Shown here piece after piece: positions 10,015 to 20,703 of a stretch of DNA of 64,000 nucleotides (position 1 is the first letter of the stretch; each line of letters begins with the position of its first letter). The position numbers and the translations under genes are program-made. This DNA is from Bacillus nitratireducens (GTDB lineage: Bacteria; Bacillota; Bacilli; Bacillales; Bacillaceae_G): NCBI RefSeq assembly GCF_001884135.1, contig NZ_MAOC01000019.1, positions 1 through 64,000 of the forward strand, given 5' to 3'. The notes under the pieces were generated by a model. The model was not told where the DNA came from, searched no databases, and worked only from the letters and a program-made list of their open reading frames with translations.

Positions 10015-10045
10015 AGAAAAGCGGGAAACTGCTTTTCTTTTTTTT
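10015..10045 (+). terminator. Terminator of folE
   Basis: AGAAAAGC (10015-10022) pairs with GCTTTTCT (10031-10038), then a long T run. Confidence 0.85.
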
Positions 10046-10241
10046 ATATGCAAAAAAATGATATATTTTTAGTATGAAAGAGCAAGAATATAAAGGTTGA
10101 AAACTATTTCTGCCTTTTGTGGAAATGAATGTTTGTAGTTGTTAGTGATGAAGATGATTCGTATGAATGAAGGTGGAGGCTGCATTCGGTGACAGTTTGG
10201 CAGAAGTAGCCAAGTTTTGGTTATAGAAAATAGAATGTATG

Positions 10242-10250
10242 TGTTATAAT
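10242..10250 (+). promoter_or_regulatory. Extended -10 promoter of hepS-menG-hepT
   Basis: TGTTATAAT (perfect -10 with TGn extension) lies 36 bases before hepS. No convincing -35 is seen at the standard distance, which extended -10 promoters tolerate. Confidence 0.5.
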
Positions 10251-10285
10251 AAATTTTATGAATTAGAAAACAAGGGTGATTTTTT

Positions 10286-11038
10286 GTGTGTGACATCTAC
10301 GGAGGGTATGCGGGTATTAAAGAGAAATTGATGGAGAAATTACGCCATCCTTATTTTATAAACTATATTGAAGAACCATTTATTGATGAAGAAAAAATAG
10401 CGCTGTTATACGGTGCATTAAAGGATGCAAATATACATAAAGAACAAATTGATCATTATGTAGTAACGATTATGCTTGTACAAATTGCTCTTGATACACA
10501 TGAAAAAGTATCAAATAAAGCAAACGAAGAGACGAGTGGATTCCATAAGCGTCGTCAATTGACAGTGCTTGCAGGCGATTATTATAGTGGTCTATACTAT
10601 TACTTATTGTCAATGAATTGTGATATTATCTTAATTCGCGCACTTGCTGAAGGAATTAAGGAGATTAATGAGCATAAAATTATGCTATATCAAAAAGCCC
10701 ATGTGACGATTCAAGACATAATGGAAAGTGTAGTAATAATTGAATCTGCGCTGTTGCAAAAAACATGTGATCATTTTCATTTATCCAATTGGAAACCATA
10801 TATAACTTATGTATTAGGAAAAAATCGTCTTCAAAAAGAGTGTCAATTGTATGCTGATAAACAAAATTCACCTGTTTTTCAAGCGGTTCAAAAAATCTCA
10901 TTGGATGATGATAAAAATCTGGAAACAGTTATTAATGAATGGCTTATGGAAATGAAAAAGCAGGAAGAAAAAATTTTAGAGAATCATACAGAAGTTAATG
11001 AAATAATTTCTATGTTAAGAGATAAATCAAGGACATAA
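10286..11038 (+). CDS. hepS: Heptaprenyl diphosphate synthase component I
   Basis: The small, non-catalytic subunit of the heterodimeric synthase that makes the C35 side chain of menaquinone-7; it sets product length and activity together with HepT. The 250-residue protein shows the family blocks [26 protein letters not shown] and EINEHK. The GTG start at 10286 follows AAGGGTGA by about 7 bases. It is separated from the catalytic subunit only by menG, so all three are made together. Confidence 0.92.
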   Translation: MCDIYGGYAGIKEKLMEKLRHPYFINYIEEPFIDEEKIALLYGALKDANIHKEQIDHYVVTIMLVQIALDTHEKVSNKANEETSGFHKRRQLTVLAGDYYSGLYYYLLSMNCDIILIRALAEGIKEINEHKIMLYQKAHVTIQDIMESVVIIESALLQKTCDHFHLSNWKPYITYVLGKNRLQKECQLYADKQNSPVFQAVQKISLDDDKNLETVINEWLMEMKKQEEKILENHTEVNEIISMLRDKSRT

Positions 11039-11067
11039 GCAACTTTACATTGGAAGAAGGTACGAGC

Positions 11068-11781
11068 ATGCAACAATCAAAAGAAGAAAGAGTACATGAC
11101 GTATTTGAGAAAATTTCTGATAAATACGATGTGATGAATTCTGTAATTAGTTTTCAAAGGCATAAGGTATGGCGCAAAGAAACGATGAAAATTATGGATG
11201 TGAAACCTGGGAGTAAGGCACTCGATGTTTGCTGCGGAACAGCTGATTGGACAATTGCGTTAGCAGGAGCTGTAGGGGAAAATGGAAAGGTTTACGGTTT
11301 AGACTTTAGCGAAAATATGCTAGCTGTCGGTAAACAAAAGGTAGAAGCTTTAGAATTAAAGCAAGTAGAACTTATGCATGGAAATGCAATGGAACTTCCT
11401 TTTGAAGATAATACGTTTGATTATGTAACGATTGGTTTTGGGCTACGTAACGTTCCGGATTACATGCAAGTATTAAAAGAAATGACGCGTGTAGTAAAGC
11501 CTGGTGGAAAAGTGATTTGCTTAGAAACATCTCAACCAACAATGATTGGTTTTCGTCAAGGGTATGTCTTATACTTTAAATATATCATGCCGTTATTTGG
11601 AAAGATGTTTGCAAAAAGTTATAAAGAATATTCATGGCTTCAGGAATCCGCTAGTACATTCCCAGGGATGAAAGAGTTAGCGAGTATGTTTGAAGAAGCT
11701 GGGCTTAAGAATGTGCAAGTGAAACCATTTACTTATGGTGTAGCAGCTATGCATTTAGGTTTTAAACCAGAATCAAAATAG
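11068..11781 (+). CDS. menG: Demethylmenaquinone methyltransferase
   Basis: SAM-dependent methylation of demethylmenaquinone, the last step of menaquinone synthesis. The protein has about 237 residues from the ATG at 11068; the TTG at 11050 in frame is part of the ribosome-binding region (GAAGAAGG). SAM motif [10 protein letters not shown] and the MenG/UbiE signature around [10 protein letters not shown] are visible. It lies between the two prenyl synthase subunits, so substrate and modification enzymes are co-transcribed. The product supplies QcrABC, encoded at 21.3 kb. Confidence 0.96.
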   Translation: MQQSKEERVHDVFEKISDKYDVMNSVISFQRHKVWRKETMKIMDVKPGSKALDVCCGTADWTIALAGAVGENGKVYGLDFSENMLAVGKQKVEALELKQVELMHGNAMELPFEDNTFDYVTIGFGLRNVPDYMQVLKEMTRVVKPGGKVICLETSQPTMIGFRQGYVLYFKYIMPLFGKMFAKSYKEYSWLQESASTFPGMKELASMFEEAGLKNVQVKPFTYGVAAMHLGFKPESK

Positions 11782-11812
11782 AAAAAAGACGTTTTAGGTT
11801 AAGGTGAACAAT

Positions 11813-12775
11813 ATGAAGTTACAACTTATGTACTCTTTTTTACGATCGGATATTAATGTTATAGAAAAAGAATTGAAGAAGACAGTTGCTTCTGAGCAGC
11901 CGTTAGTAGAAGAAGCGGCATTACAGCTTATTGAAGCAGGTGGGAAGCGGATTCGCCCTGTTTTTGTTTTACTTGCAGGGAAATTTGGTGATTATAAGTT
12001 AGATGCAATTAAGCATGTTGCGGTTGCATTAGAACTTATTCATATGGCTTCTCTTGTTCACGATGATGTCATTGATGCTGCGTTTTTACGACGCGGTAGC
12101 GCAACAGTGAATGCGAAATGGGGAGATCGTATTGCAATGTATACAGGAGACTACTTGTTTGCGAAGTCTCTTGAATGTATAACAAATATAGAAATTCCAG
12201 ATGCACATCAGGCACTATCTCATACAATTTTAGAAGTTTGTAAAGGTGAAATCGAACAAATTAAAGATAAGTATAACTATGATCAAAATTTAAGAACGTA
12301 TTTAAGAAGGATAAAACGAAAAACAGCATTATTAATCGCTGCGAGTTGTCAGTTAGGAGCGATTGCTGCTGGTGCTAATCGTGATACTGTAAATCGTCTA
12401 TTTTGGTATGGATATTTTGTTGGTATGTCTTATCAAATTATTGATGATATTTTAGATTTCGTATCGACAGAAGAGAAGCTCGGAAAGCCTGCTGGTGGTG
12501 ATTTACTACAAGGTAACATTACATTACCTGCTTTGTATGCCATGGAAGATCCAGTTCTTCGTGAGAAAATTATTTCTGTGAATGAAAATACAGCAGCAAG
12601 TGAAATGAAAGAAATTATTGATGATATTAAAGCGAGCGAAGCTATTGATAAAGCATTTTCGTTTAGTGAACGTTATTTACATAAAGCATTAGAAATAATA
12701 AAACCACTCCCGCGTGGACAGGCGAAGTATGCTTTGCAAAATGTCGCAAAGTATATTGGAAAACGAAAATTTTAG
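11813..12775 (+). CDS. hepT: Heptaprenyl diphosphate synthase component II
   Basis: The catalytic trans-prenyltransferase subunit, which condenses isopentenyl units onto farnesyl diphosphate to give heptaprenyl diphosphate. Both aspartate-rich metal-binding motifs are intact: DDVID near residue 84 and DDILD near residue 211. GGKRIRP, which contacts diphosphate, is near the N-terminus. The ATG at 11813 is preferred over the in-frame GTG at 11804, which lies inside the AAGGTG site. The gene gives about 320 residues and acts as a heterodimer with HepS. Confidence 0.96.
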   Translation: MKLQLMYSFLRSDINVIEKELKKTVASEQPLVEEAALQLIEAGGKRIRPVFVLLAGKFGDYKLDAIKHVAVALELIHMASLVHDDVIDAAFLRRGSATVNAKWGDRIAMYTGDYLFAKSLECITNIEIPDAHQALSHTILEVCKGEIEQIKDKYNYDQNLRTYLRRIKRKTALLIAASCQLGAIAAGANRDTVNRLFWYGYFVGMSYQIIDDILDFVSTEEKLGKPAGGDLLQGNITLPALYAMEDPVLREKIISVNENTAASEMKEIIDDIKASEAIDKAFSFSERYLHKALEIIKPLPRGQAKYALQNVAKYIGKRKF

Positions 12776-12818
12776 TGTTTTTTCTAAAAAATAAAATAAT
12801 CTCTCTATTTCAAAACTA

Positions 12819-12847
12819 TTGCACAATTGTGATAAGGGTGTTAATAT
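12819..12847 (+). promoter_or_regulatory. Putative SigA promoter of ndk
   Basis: TTGCAC (12819-12824), 17-base spacer, TAATAT (12842-12847), with a start about 50 bases before the ndk ATG. Confidence 0.45.
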
Positions 12848-12899
12848 GTGTGTGGGGATATACAATTACATACATAATTCAGAAGTGGAGAGATTTTTT

Positions 12900-13346
12900 A
12901 TGGAAAAAACATTTCTAATGGTAAAACCAGACGGTGTACAACGTGCCTTCATTGGGGAAATTGTAGCTCGTTTTGAGAAAAAGGGCTTTCAATTAGTTGG
13001 TGCAAAATTAATGCAAGTGACTCCTGAAATTGCTGAACAACACTACGGTGAGCATAAAGAAAGACCTTTCTTTGGTGAATTAGTAGACTTTATTACATCT
13101 GGCCCTGTATTCGCAATGGTATGGCAAGGTGAAGGTGTAGTAGATACAGCACGTAATATGATGGGTAAAACACGACCACATGAAGCTGCTCCTGGAACAA
13201 TTCGTGGAGATTTCGGTGTAACTGTTGCGAAAAACATTATCCACGGTTCGGATTCTTTAGAAAGTGCAGAGCGCGAGATTGCTATTTTCTTTAAGGAAGA
13301 AGAATTAGTAGACTACTCAAAATTAATGAATCAATGGATTTACTAA
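12900..13346 (+). CDS. ndk: Nucleoside diphosphate kinase
   Basis: Transfers the gamma phosphate of ATP to nucleoside diphosphates, balancing NTP and dNTP pools. The 148-residue length is typical, and the catalytic histidine lies in NIIHGSDS near residue 115. The true start is [12 protein letters not shown] at 12900, after a GTGGAGAG site; the frame stays open 27 codons further upstream but that region holds the promoter. In B. subtilis cheR separates ndk from aroF; it is absent here. Confidence 0.97.
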   Translation: MEKTFLMVKPDGVQRAFIGEIVARFEKKGFQLVGAKLMQVTPEIAEQHYGEHKERPFFGELVDFITSGPVFAMVWQGEGVVDTARNMMGKTRPHEAAPGTIRGDFGVTVAKNIIHGSDSLESAEREIAIFFKEEELVDYSKLMNQWIY

Positions 13347-13392
13347 TTATTTTAAAATAATTTGTAAACGCTTTAATAACTGTGATAATAGT

Positions 13393-13437
13393 AAAAAGTG
13401 CAAGAAGAATAGGGGTATTCTTCTTGCACTTTTTTTA
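13393..13437 (+). terminator. Very strong terminator of ndk
   Basis: A perfect 19-base stem (13393-13411 with 13416-13434) closed by a GGGG loop, ending in a T run. A and T tracts on the two sides make it potentially bidirectional. Confidence 0.92.
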
Positions 13438-13441
13438 TTTT

Positions 13442-13648
13442 GATTTGTTACGAAGTTAGGACTGTTATGATATATTGGTATGTAAAGTAAAAGGTATAAC
13501 GTTATGAAAATGATAGAATGATTACAAGTAGGATAAAGCAAGTAGTCGATTTACTATATAATTTCAATGTTTTCTTATAGAATGATGAAAGATACCATTG
13601 CTACTTTATGTAGCGGGATAAATACATATGCGAAAAGAGGAATAACGT
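13442..13648. other. Intergenic region upstream of aroF
   Basis: About 200 AT-rich bases with no gene. I see no T-box or other known leader. The string CTTTATGTAGCGGG near 13604 also occurs at 48535, where it overlaps the end of a small gene. A site AGAGGAA precedes the aroF ATG. Confidence 0.5.
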
Positions 13649-14821
13649 ATGCGATATATTACAGCTGGTGAATCCCACGGTCCGCAACTTACGACAATTT
13701 TAGAAGGTGTTCCGGCAGGATTATCTTTAGTAGCGAATGATATAAATGAAGAATTAGCTAGAAGACAAAAAGGATATGGACGCGGTAGACGCATGCAAAT
13801 TGAGAAAGACCAAGTGCAAATTGTAAGTGGTGTTAGGCATGGGAAGACGATGGGATCCCCAATTGCACTTGTTGTTGAAAATCGTGATTTCACCCATTGG
13901 ACAAAGGTTATGGGCGCAGAGCCGTTAACTGAGCAGGAAGAGAAAGAAATGAAAAGGCAAGTTACGAAACCTAGACCTGGACACGCAGATTTAAATGGTG
14001 CGATTAAATATGGTCATAGAGATATGAGAAATGTATTAGAGCGTTCTTCAGCACGTGAAACGACAGTTCGTGTTGCAGCTGGTGCAGTTGCAAAAAGGAT
14101 ATTAGCAGAATTAGGTATACAAGTAGCGGGACATGTTATCGAAATTGGTGGTGTACAGGCAGAAAATATTACGTATAACTCTATTGCGGAATTACAAAGT
14201 ACTACAGAAGCATCTCCTGTACGTTGTTTAGATGAAGAAGCAGGTAAAAAGATGATGCAAGCAATTGATGATGCGAAGGCAAATGGTGATTCTATCGGCG
14301 GTATTGTTGAAGTAGTTGTAGAAGGCATGCCAATTGGAGTAGGTAGCTATGTACATTATGATAGAAAATTAGATGCAAAATTAGCAGCGGCAATTATGAG
14401 TATTAACGCTTTTAAAGGTGTTGAAATTGGAATTGGTTTTGAAGCCGCGCATAGACCTGGAAGTGAAGTGCATGATGAAATCCTTTGGGATGAAGTGCAA
14501 GGGTACAGAAGAAAGACGAACAATGCAGGTGGAGTAGAAGGTGGTATGACAACTGGTATGCCGGTTATTGTGCGTGGTGTGATGAAACCGATACCGACAT
14601 TATATAAACCGCTTCAAAGTATTGATATTGATACGAAAGAACCTTTTACAGCGAGTATTGAACGTTCAGATAGTTGTGCAGTACCAGCAGCTAGCGTTGT
14701 GGCTGAAGCTGTTGTCGCTTGGGAGCTCGCGACGGCTTTAATTGAACAATTTGGATTAGATCGTATCGATCTTATACGTGAAAATATTGAGAAACATAAT
14801 GAATATGCGAGGGGATTTTAA
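13649..14821 (+). CDS. aroF: Chorismate synthase
   Basis: The last shikimate-pathway step, making chorismate from 5-enolpyruvylshikimate 3-phosphate, with reduced FMN as cofactor. The 390-residue protein has the N-terminal GESHGPQLT (from Gly7), [17 protein letters not shown] and the FMN/substrate motif [16 protein letters not shown]. It is named aroF in B. subtilis and aroC in most annotations. Its stop overlaps the aroB start by one base (TAATG), so the genes are coupled. Confidence 0.98.
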   Translation: MRYITAGESHGPQLTTILEGVPAGLSLVANDINEELARRQKGYGRGRRMQIEKDQVQIVSGVRHGKTMGSPIALVVENRDFTHWTKVMGAEPLTEQEEKEMKRQVTKPRPGHADLNGAIKYGHRDMRNVLERSSARETTVRVAAGAVAKRILAELGIQVAGHVIEIGGVQAENITYNSIAELQSTTEASPVRCLDEEAGKKMMQAIDDAKANGDSIGGIVEVVVEGMPIGVGSYVHYDRKLDAKLAAAIMSINAFKGVEIGIGFEAAHRPGSEVHDEILWDEVQGYRRKTNNAGGVEGGMTTGMPVIVRGVMKPIPTLYKPLQSIDIDTKEPFTASIERSDSCAVPAASVVAEAVVAWELATALIEQFGLDRIDLIRENIEKHNEYARGF

Positions 14822-15906
14822 TGGAGAACATACATATTCAAACGAAATCAAAAGAATATGATGTACATGTTGGAAAAGAAGCGTTGTCACATTTAACAAC
14901 GCTTATTCAAAAGATGAATCCTGCTGTATCTAACATAATGATCATTTCTGATGAAGCTGTTTCATCACTACATTTACAGACAGTTGTTGATGCATTACAA
15001 GTAGAGCAGGACGTGTTTTCGTTTGTTGTACCGAGTGGTGAAAAAGAGAAGTCTTTTGAAAATTTTTATGCGGCTCACACTTCGGCTCTTGAAAATAAAT
15101 TAGATAGAAATTCTTTGATTATCGCACTTGGAGGCGGAATGATTGGGGATTTGGCTGGCTTTGTTGCTGCGTCGTTTATGCGTGGTATTCGCTTTGTCCA
15201 AGTTCCAACGACTTTATTAGCTCACGATAGCGCGGTAGGCGGGAAAGTAGCAATTAATCATCCACTAGGAAAAAATATGATTGGTGCATTTCATCAGCCA
15301 GAAGCTGTTGTATATCATACGCCATTTTTACATTCACTTCCTGAAAAAGAGTGGAGATCAGGTTATGCAGAAGTGATAAAGCATGCTCTTATTGGTGATG
15401 TAAAGCTATATCATTGGTTAAAAGAAGAAGTGCAAACATTAACGGATATTCGTGATGAAAAATTAATTCACATATTAACGAAGGCGATTCCTGTAAAAGC
15501 GAACATTGTGTCGCAAGACGAAACAGAAAAAGGTGTACGGGCCCATTTGAATTTTGGGCATACGTTAGGACATGCTCTTGAAAAAGAGTTAGGATATGGA
15601 AATATTACTCACGGTGACGGAGTAGCGGTTGGGATGTTATTTGCCTTATTTTTAAGTGAGCAAGTGTACAAGGTTGATCTTGCTTATGAAGAGATGAAGC
15701 AGTGGTTCTTGAAATACGGCTATCCGAAAATGCCAAGTGATTTGAATGTAGAACGCCTCGTTCAACTGATGAAACAAGATAAGAAAGCGAATGCAGGAAC
15801 AATTCATATGGTACTTATGCAGGAATATGGGGTAGTGAATGTCGTATCTATTTCAGATGAGACTGTTCATATTGCGTTAGAAGCATTTCAAAAGGATATG
15901 GTCTAG
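14821..15906 (+). CDS. aroB: 3-dehydroquinate synthase
   Basis: An NAD- and metal-dependent enzyme that cyclises DAHP to 3-dehydroquinate, the second shikimate-pathway step. The 361-residue protein carries the NAD-binding GGGMIGDLAGF (near residue 104), the KHALIGD region and metal ligands in HLNFGHTLGHALE and THGDGVAVGM. In B. subtilis aroH and the trp operon follow; here there are only about 100 bases before hisC, which contain what may be an aroH scar. Confidence 0.98.
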   Translation: MENIHIQTKSKEYDVHVGKEALSHLTTLIQKMNPAVSNIMIISDEAVSSLHLQTVVDALQVEQDVFSFVVPSGEKEKSFENFYAAHTSALENKLDRNSLIIALGGGMIGDLAGFVAASFMRGIRFVQVPTTLLAHDSAVGGKVAINHPLGKNMIGAFHQPEAVVYHTPFLHSLPEKEWRSGYAEVIKHALIGDVKLYHWLKEEVQTLTDIRDEKLIHILTKAIPVKANIVSQDETEKGVRAHLNFGHTLGHALEKELGYGNITHGDGVAVGMLFALFLSEQVYKVDLAYEEMKQWFLKYGYPKMPSDLNVERLVQLMKQDKKANAGTIHMVLMQEYGVVNVVSISDETVHIALEAFQKDMV

Positions 15907-15924
15907 AAAAGTTGTAGAACAGGT

Positions 15925-15996
15925 ATGAAATGCATATGTAGAGGTATTCTCGTAATGGTGACGGTTATGATTAAAGGTGACAGTAAGGAATTATAA
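15925..15996 (+). pseudogene. Possible aroH (chorismate mutase) remnant
   Basis: A 23-codon reading frame exactly where aroH lies in B. subtilis. Its translation, MKCICRGILVMVTVMIKGDS, resembles fragments of AroH: either RGI....TV of the N-terminus (MIRGIRGATTV) or KCI..VM.TV of the C-terminal region. The match needs small gaps and is short, so it may be chance. No full-length aroH is present. The call is an inference from synteny plus weak similarity. Confidence 0.25.
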
Positions 15997-16023
15997 ATCA
16001 TATCAATGACTGGGGGAAGAAAA

Positions 16024-17136
16024 GTGAGAGTAAAAGAGCAATTGTTAACTTTGAGAGCATATGTACCTGGGAAAAATATTGAAGAAGTAAAAAGAGAATA
16101 TGGGTTGTCAAAAATTGTGAAGTTAGCGTCGAATGAAAATCCATTTGGCTGCTCTGCGCGTGTGACAGAAGCATTAACTTCGTTAGCCAATCAATATGCA
16201 CTTTACCCGGACGGAGGGGCTTTTGAGCTTCGGGAGAAAGTAGCAGAGCATTTAGGTGTAAAAGCGGAACAACTGCTATTTGGTAGTGGATTAGATGAGG
16301 TCATTCAAATGATTAGCCGTGCATTACTACATGAAGGAACAAATGTTGTAATGGCAAATCCTACGTTCTCGCAATACCATCACCATGCTGTTATTGAAGG
16401 AGCGGAAGTTCGGGAAGTACCACTTGAAAATGGTATTCACAATTTAGATGCAATGTTACAGCAAGTAGATGAGAAAACGAAGATTGTATGGATTTGTAAT
16501 CCGAATAACCCGACAGGTACATATGTAGAAAAGCAAAAATTACTTTCATTTTTAGAATCAGTTCCAAAGTCAGCGCTCGTTATTATGGACGAAGCATATT
16601 ATGAATACGCTGGGGCAGAAGATTATCCGCAAACATTGCCTCTTCTTGAAAAATACGAAAATCTTATGGTGCTACGCACATTCTCAAAAGCGTATGGTTT
16701 AGCTGCTTTTCGTATTGGATATGCGATTGGGGATGCAAAGCTTATAGGGCAGCTAGAGGTAGCGAGACTGCCATTTAACACATCAACTATCGCTCAAGCG
16801 GTAGCATTAGCGGCAATAGAGGATCAACAGTTTTTACAAGATTGTGTGAAGAAAAATACCGAAGGATTAAATCAATATTATGCATTTTGTAAGGAATATA
16901 ATGTGTTCTATTATCCATCCCAAACGAATTTCATTTTCTTGAAACTCGGTATACCTGGTAATGAAGCTTTCGAACGATTAATGAAAAAAGGATATATCGT
17001 TCGCTCTGGTGCAGCGTTTGGTATGCATGATGGTATTCGTATTACTGTTGGATTAAAAGAAGAAAATGATGAGATTATTGAATTGCTTACGGAACTTGTA
17101 AAAGAACAAGTGAAGAAAGAAGAAACGTATTCTTAA
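16024..17136 (+). CDS. hisC: Histidinol-phosphate / aromatic aminotransferase
   Basis: A fold-type I PLP aminotransferase of histidine synthesis that in Bacillus also makes phenylalanine and tyrosine from phenylpyruvate and hydroxyphenylpyruvate; its place among aro genes fits the latter. The PLP lysine lies in RTFSKAYGLA near residue 222, with NPNNPTGT upstream. The GTG at 16024 (MRVKEQLLTLRAY) is preferred because homologues begin MRIKEHL and a GGGGGAAG site precedes it; the ATG at 16006 would add six atypical residues. Length is 370 residues. Confidence 0.93.
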   Translation: MRVKEQLLTLRAYVPGKNIEEVKREYGLSKIVKLASNENPFGCSARVTEALTSLANQYALYPDGGAFELREKVAEHLGVKAEQLLFGSGLDEVIQMISRALLHEGTNVVMANPTFSQYHHHAVIEGAEVREVPLENGIHNLDAMLQQVDEKTKIVWICNPNNPTGTYVEKQKLLSFLESVPKSALVIMDEAYYEYAGAEDYPQTLPLLEKYENLMVLRTFSKAYGLAAFRIGYAIGDAKLIGQLEVARLPFNTSTIAQAVALAAIEDQQFLQDCVKKNTEGLNQYYAFCKEYNVFYYPSQTNFIFLKLGIPGNEAFERLMKKGYIVRSGAAFGMHDGIRITVGLKEENDEIIELLTELVKEQVKKEETYS

Positions 17137-17143
17137 GAAATAG

Positions 17144-17175
17144 TGAAGGCTCCTATTACAGGAGTCTTTTTCATT
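17144..17175 (+). terminator. Terminator of aroF-aroB-hisC
   Basis: GGCTCCT pairs with AGGAGTC (one G-T wobble), followed by TTTTT. tyrA, which follows hisC in B. subtilis, is absent here. Confidence 0.7.
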
Positions 17176-17198
17176 TGAGCTGCAATAAGGGGAGTTGT

Positions 17199-17228
17199 TT
17201 GCACGTTCAAGAAAGAAAACGTTACAAT
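17199..17228 (+). promoter_or_regulatory. SigA promoter of aroA
   Basis: TTGCAC (17199-17204), 18-base spacer, TACAAT (17223-17228). It shows that aroA is transcribed separately from the aroF-aroB-hisC unit. Confidence 0.65.
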
Positions 17229-17293
17229 AGAAGTAGACGTATAAGAAGAACTATTGTACATATAACTTATTTAAAATGTGAGGAGGATACAGT

Positions 17294-18568
17294 TTGAAAC
17301 TAGTAGGACGAAAAAATAGTTTGAATGGGAAAATTGTTGTTCCAGGAGATAAATCTATTTCGCATCGCTCTGTTATGTTTGGGGCGATAGCAGAAGGGAC
17401 GACGAAGGTATCAAATTTTTTATTAGGAGAAGATTGTTTAAGTACAATTGCATGTTTTCAAAAACTAGGTGTCAAGATTGAACAGAGTGGTAACGATGTC
17501 AAGATTTACGGTAAAGGATTACATAATTTACAAGAACCGAAAGAAGTATTAGATGTGGGGAATTCAGGGACGACTATTCGTCTTATGCTTGGGATTTTAG
17601 CTAATACGCCGTTCCATAGTACGATAATCGGTGATACATCAATTGGAAATCGTCCTATGAAACGTGTTACAGAACCGCTTAGTATGATGAACGCTCAAAT
17701 CGACGGTAGAGAAAATGGACAATATACACCTTTATCTATTCGTGGTGGAAAGGTGAAAGGTATGCATTATCATTCACCAGTAGCAAGTGCACAAGTGAAA
17801 TCAGCAGTTTTACTTGCAGGTTTGCAAGGAGAAGGTGTAACTACAGTAACAGAGCCTATGCAGTCTCGTGATCATACAGAAAGGATGTTACGTGCATTTG
17901 GGTGTACAGTAGATGTTAATGAACGTACCGTGTCATTACAAGGTGGTCAACAACTGAAAGGAGCAGACATAGAAGTTCCAGGGGATGTTTCTTCAGCTGC
18001 ATTTTTCTTAGTAGCTGGTGCAATTGTTCAAAATAGTAAGCTTGTATTGGAAAATGTCGGTTTAAATCCAACGCGAACAGGGATTTTAGATGTTTTAACA
18101 AAGATGGGTGCACTTATTTCTATCGATAATATGAGAAATGAAGAGTTTGAACCGTGCGGGGATATTACGATTGAAACATCGAAACTAAAAGGAATAGAGA
18201 TTGGCGGATCGCTTATTCCGAGATTAATTGATGAAATTCCTGTAATTGCTTTATTGGCAACACAGGCAGAGGGAATTACCGTTATCAAAGACGCTGAGGA
18301 GTTAAAAGTAAAAGAAACAAATCGTATCGATACTGTTGTGGATGAGTTAGGAAAATTAGGTGCGAAAATTGAAGCTACACCAGATGGTATGATTATATAC
18401 GGTAAACAAAATTTAAAAGGAAATACCGTTAATAGTCACGGCGATCATCGTATTGGGATGATGCTAGCAATCGCATCTTGTATTATAGATGGAGAAGTGA
18501 AAATAGAGAATAGTGATGCGGTCGCTGTATCGTATCCGAACTTTTTTGAACAATTAGCTGCGCTATAA
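17294..18568 (+). CDS. aroA: 3-phosphoshikimate 1-carboxyvinyltransferase (EPSP synthase)
   Basis: Joins shikimate 3-phosphate and phosphoenolpyruvate to EPSP, the step before chorismate synthase. Called aroE in B. subtilis. The 424-residue protein has DKSISHR near residue 20, [19 protein letters not shown] and SRDHTERML, all substrate-binding motifs. The start is a TTG at 17294 after an excellent AGGAGGAT site. It has its own promoter and is followed by ypiA. Confidence 0.97.
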   Translation: MKLVGRKNSLNGKIVVPGDKSISHRSVMFGAIAEGTTKVSNFLLGEDCLSTIACFQKLGVKIEQSGNDVKIYGKGLHNLQEPKEVLDVGNSGTTIRLMLGILANTPFHSTIIGDTSIGNRPMKRVTEPLSMMNAQIDGRENGQYTPLSIRGGKVKGMHYHSPVASAQVKSAVLLAGLQGEGVTTVTEPMQSRDHTERMLRAFGCTVDVNERTVSLQGGQQLKGADIEVPGDVSSAAFFLVAGAIVQNSKLVLENVGLNPTRTGILDVLTKMGALISIDNMRNEEFEPCGDITIETSKLKGIEIGGSLIPRLIDEIPVIALLATQAEGITVIKDAEELKVKETNRIDTVVDELGKLGAKIEATPDGMIIYGKQNLKGNTVNSHGDHRIGMMLAIASCIIDGEVKIENSDAVAVSYPNFFEQLAAL

Positions 18569-18677
18569 GAGAAAGCATAGGAAGAGACAGTTCATCCAAA
18601 AGGTTGCGTTCTTACATTTAGTTGCTTATGATAAATGAACAGAAGAGAAATATTTTTTTGAATTAAAGGAGACGTTT

Positions 18678-19940
18678 ATGCAAAATTTCGAACAAGCTGT
18701 TTCTTATATTGAAAACGGTGAAGCAGAAAAAGGATTACAATTATTAAAAGAACAACTACGAGTTGCTAATGATGAAGAGAAGTATGATATTGCTCGTTAC
18801 TATCATACACTTGGGTTTATGGATGAGGCGTTAGCAATTATAGATGATTTACGCTTGCTATATCCGGAAGAAAGTGAGTTTACGCTATTTTTAGCAGAAT
18901 TATATATTGATTTAGATAAAGAAGATGAAGCGATCGAAGTACTTCATGATATTCCAGAAAATGATGATTTATATGTTCAATCGCTATTACTTGTTGCGGA
19001 TTTATTCCAAATGCAAGGTTTTGATGATGTAGCTGAACAAAAACTATTAAAGGCAAAAGAAATGATGCCAGACGAACCTGTTATTACGTTTGGGTTAGCA
19101 GAATTATATAGTAGTAAAGGTGAAGAGCAGAAGGCGATTACTTATTATGAATCGTTACTAGCAGAACATAAAGTTATGGGTGGTGTTGTCATTGCTCTTC
19201 GTCTAGCAGAAACTTTAAGTGCGATTGGAAACTGGGAAGAGGCGATCTCTTACTATGAAGCTGGGCTAGAGGAGCAAAAAGATATTCACTCGTTATTTGG
19301 ATATGCTTTCACTTTATATCAAGGGGAAGAATATCAAAGAGCAATTGGTGCTTGGCAAGAATTAAAAGAATTAGATCCTGAGTACGCTTCTTTATACATG
19401 TATTTAGCGAAAAGCTATGAAAAAGAAGGTATGCTTCAAGAAAGCTATGAAACACTTCACGAAGGAATTAAGGTTGATGAGCTTTCGGTTCCTTTTTATG
19501 TAGAATTAGCGAACATTTCAGCGAAATTAGGTAAAATAACGGAGGCTGAAGAAGTGCTTCAAAAGGCGCTTGAGCTAGATCCGGGACATTTAGGTGCGAC
19601 ATTAAAATATGCGTATATCTTAAAAGAACAAGAGAAATATGAAGAGCTAATTGCAGTTGTGGAGCGTACAATTGACAGTGGAGAACCAGATACACAACTA
19701 CTTTGGGATCTTGCATTTGCAAAAAAACAATTAGAAATGTATTCTGATGCATTAAAACACTATGAAAGTGCATATACTTCTTTTAAGAATCATCCAGATT
19801 TCTTGGAAGAGTACGGTTATTTCTTATTGGAAGAAGGAATGCGAAAAGAGGCGAAAGAAGTATTTACTCAGTTAATACAACTAGACCCGACACAAATTCA
19901 TATTGAAGAATTGTTATATAATTTAGAGGATTTTTCGTAA
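18678..19940 (+). CDS. ypiA: Tetratricopeptide repeat protein YpiA
   Basis: A 420-residue, acidic, soluble protein composed almost wholly of TPR helices (about ten repeats with the W/L-G-Y-A-x-P-like spacing, for example AEEVLQKALELDPGHLGA). TPR arrays mediate protein binding; the partner is unknown. Position between aroA and ypiB is the same as in B. subtilis. Spacing of 16 bases to the next frame suggests an operon with ypiB. AAAGGAGACG precedes the ATG. Confidence 0.88.
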   Translation: MQNFEQAVSYIENGEAEKGLQLLKEQLRVANDEEKYDIARYYHTLGFMDEALAIIDDLRLLYPEESEFTLFLAELYIDLDKEDEAIEVLHDIPENDDLYVQSLLLVADLFQMQGFDDVAEQKLLKAKEMMPDEPVITFGLAELYSSKGEEQKAITYYESLLAEHKVMGGVVIALRLAETLSAIGNWEEAISYYEAGLEEQKDIHSLFGYAFTLYQGEEYQRAIGAWQELKELDPEYASLYMYLAKSYEKEGMLQESYETLHEGIKVDELSVPFYVELANISAKLGKITEAEEVLQKALELDPGHLGATLKYAYILKEQEKYEELIAVVERTIDSGEPDTQLLWDLAFAKKQLEMYSDALKHYESAYTSFKNHPDFLEEYGYFLLEEGMRKEAKEVFTQLIQLDPTQIHIEELLYNLEDFS

Positions 19941-19956
19941 GTTGGAAGGAAACTGA

Positions 19957-20550
<594 letters not shown>

Positions 20551-20594
20551 AATTCATTTTAATTATTAAATCTTTACAAATTTCGGTCTTTTTA

Positions 20595-20632
20595 AGAAAA
20601 ACTACCTAATAAATAGGTAGTTTTTCTTTTTT
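20595..20632 (+). terminator. Terminator of ypiA-ypiB
   Basis: A 14-base stem AGAAAAACTACCTA/TAGGTAGTTTTTCT (20595-20608 with 20614-20627), then a T run. Confidence 0.88.
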
Positions 20633-20703
20633 TACCTCTTTTAGTATGGTTTAATATATATAAAGTGAAAGTTCTGTTATTTTGAATGAGGGAGGGGAGA
20701 AAT

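Noticed and set aside
10069-10296. 75-codon minus-strand ORF where mtrB is expected
   Set aside because: It has no TRAP similarity, lies on the wrong strand and covers the hepS promoter.
11050-11067. TTG start for menG
   Set aside because: The codons lie within the ribosome-binding site of the ATG at 11068.
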